NCBI GenBank assembly: GCA_963718745.1
Contig: OY970370.1
Span: forward strand, 1,984,001 to 2,048,000
Source of the DNA: Fermentibacter sp963718745 [NCBI: Candidatus Fermentibacterota bacterium]
Lineage (GTDB): Bacteria; Fermentibacterota; Fermentibacteria; Fermentibacterales
Direction: 5' to 3'
Length of the DNA stretch: 64,000 nucleotides
Shown here: piece by piece, positions 63,752-64,000 of the stretch
Layout: every line of letters starts with the position of its first letter
Numbering within the stretch: position 1 is the first letter of the stretch
Translations under genes and position numbers: made by a program
The notes under the pieces: model-generated
Databases searched by the model: none
The model's input: only the letters and a program-made list of their open reading frames with translations
What the model was told of the DNA's origin: nothing

Positions 63752-64000
63752 TCAGCCCTTCATGGAGGAGGAGAGCCTCCTGGAGACGGCGTTGATCGAC
63801 AGATTGACGAGGATGATGAGGAAGATCAGCACTGCGCCGGTTGCCATGGCCTTCTCGAACGCGCGCGTCTCCATCGCGAGATAGTACACATGGAGAGCCA
63901 TGGTCCTCCCGGATGACATGATCGATGTCGGCGCCCTGTAGCTGCCACCGAGGGTGACGTAGAAGACCGCCGTTTCGCTCACCACTCTGCCGACTCCGAG
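63752..64000 (-). CDS. pstA: Phosphate ABC transporter permease PstA, C-terminal part (5' end outside window)
   Basis: About 82 residues are visible. They begin in the permease EAA-loop region ([17 protein letters not shown], equivalent to the ARAIGETAPLL stretch of PstA). The last periplasmic loop follows ([20 protein letters not shown]), then the final transmembrane helix ([20 protein letters not shown]). The frame is open to the window edge, so the gene continues beyond 64000 and pstC and pstS are expected there. Confidence 0.9.
   Translation of the reverse strand, partial: LGVGRVVSETAVFYVTLGGSYRAPTSIMSSGRTMALHVYYLAMETRAFEKAMATGAVLIFLIILVNLSINAVSRRLSSSMKG

Overview
This is a 64-kb window of GC-rich, gene-dense bacterial chromosome. 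It has no rRNA, tRNA, CRISPR array, insertion sequence or phage gene that I can see. The cell is a diderm: there is a three-POTRA TamA, a TamB and a Wzi-like outer-membrane barrel. Two exported proteins, a subtilisin-like protease and a C39-like peptidase, end in short beta-sandwich tails of the kind used as C-terminal sorting signals in the Bacteroidetes/FCB world. My inference is an uncultivated FCB-type lineage such as Fermentibacterota or Eisenbacteria; a phylogeny of GuaB, FusA or HppA would settle it.

Layout. 1-2.8 kb: the 3' end of a histidine kinase, a propeller-like protein and a ThiD-zinc ribbon-Nudix fusion. 3-8.2 kb: tamA-tamB. 8.3-10 kb: a PrsW-like protease and a 3-methyladenine glycosylase with a frameshift. 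9.9-13.6 kb: one very large regulator (pseudokinase, degenerate ATPase, TPR-like repeats, sigma-54 AAA+ and HTH) split by four same-direction frameshifts, facing a secreted protein that has a near-consensus sigma-54 promoter. 14.6-23.8 kb, minus strand: histidine kinase, queA, membrane protein, tgt, rlmD, wzi and a DUF4097 lipoprotein. 24-31.3 kb, plus strand: PTS EIIA, zinc ribbon, guaB, pseudokinase-LytR_C, CarD, hflX, an unknown gene and a flippase-like protein. 31.2-34.7 kb, minus strand: TPR protein, tldD, pmbA. 34.7-41.3 kb, plus strand: lpd, mazG, S8 protease, half-size GDT1 and hppA, followed by a good terminator. 41.4-43.9 kb, minus strand: a small membrane protein and the frameshifted C39-like protein. 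44.4-48.3 kb: an SGNH hydrolase, DUF5989, SxtJ and carbamoyltransferase cassette, probably for glycan decoration. 48.5-57.3 kb: an adenylate cyclase-ATPase-TPR protein, an AraC/GyrI regulator, AlaX, a degenerate GGDEF-ATPase-TPR protein and a receiver protein. 57.5-64 kb: zinc-ribbon membrane peptidase, glucosaminidase, fusA, a methyltransferase, phoU, pstB and pstA (partial).

Themes. The window is rich in large signalling proteins that place different heads (pseudokinase, class III cyclase, decayed GGDEF) on an ATPase-TPR chassis. Operons are tightly packed, with stop/start overlaps using ATG, GTG, TTG and possibly CTG. Five single-base-surplus frameshifts lie within 3 kb (9.86-12.69 kb) and a sixth is at 43.04 kb; assembly error, gene decay and +1 recoding all remain possible.
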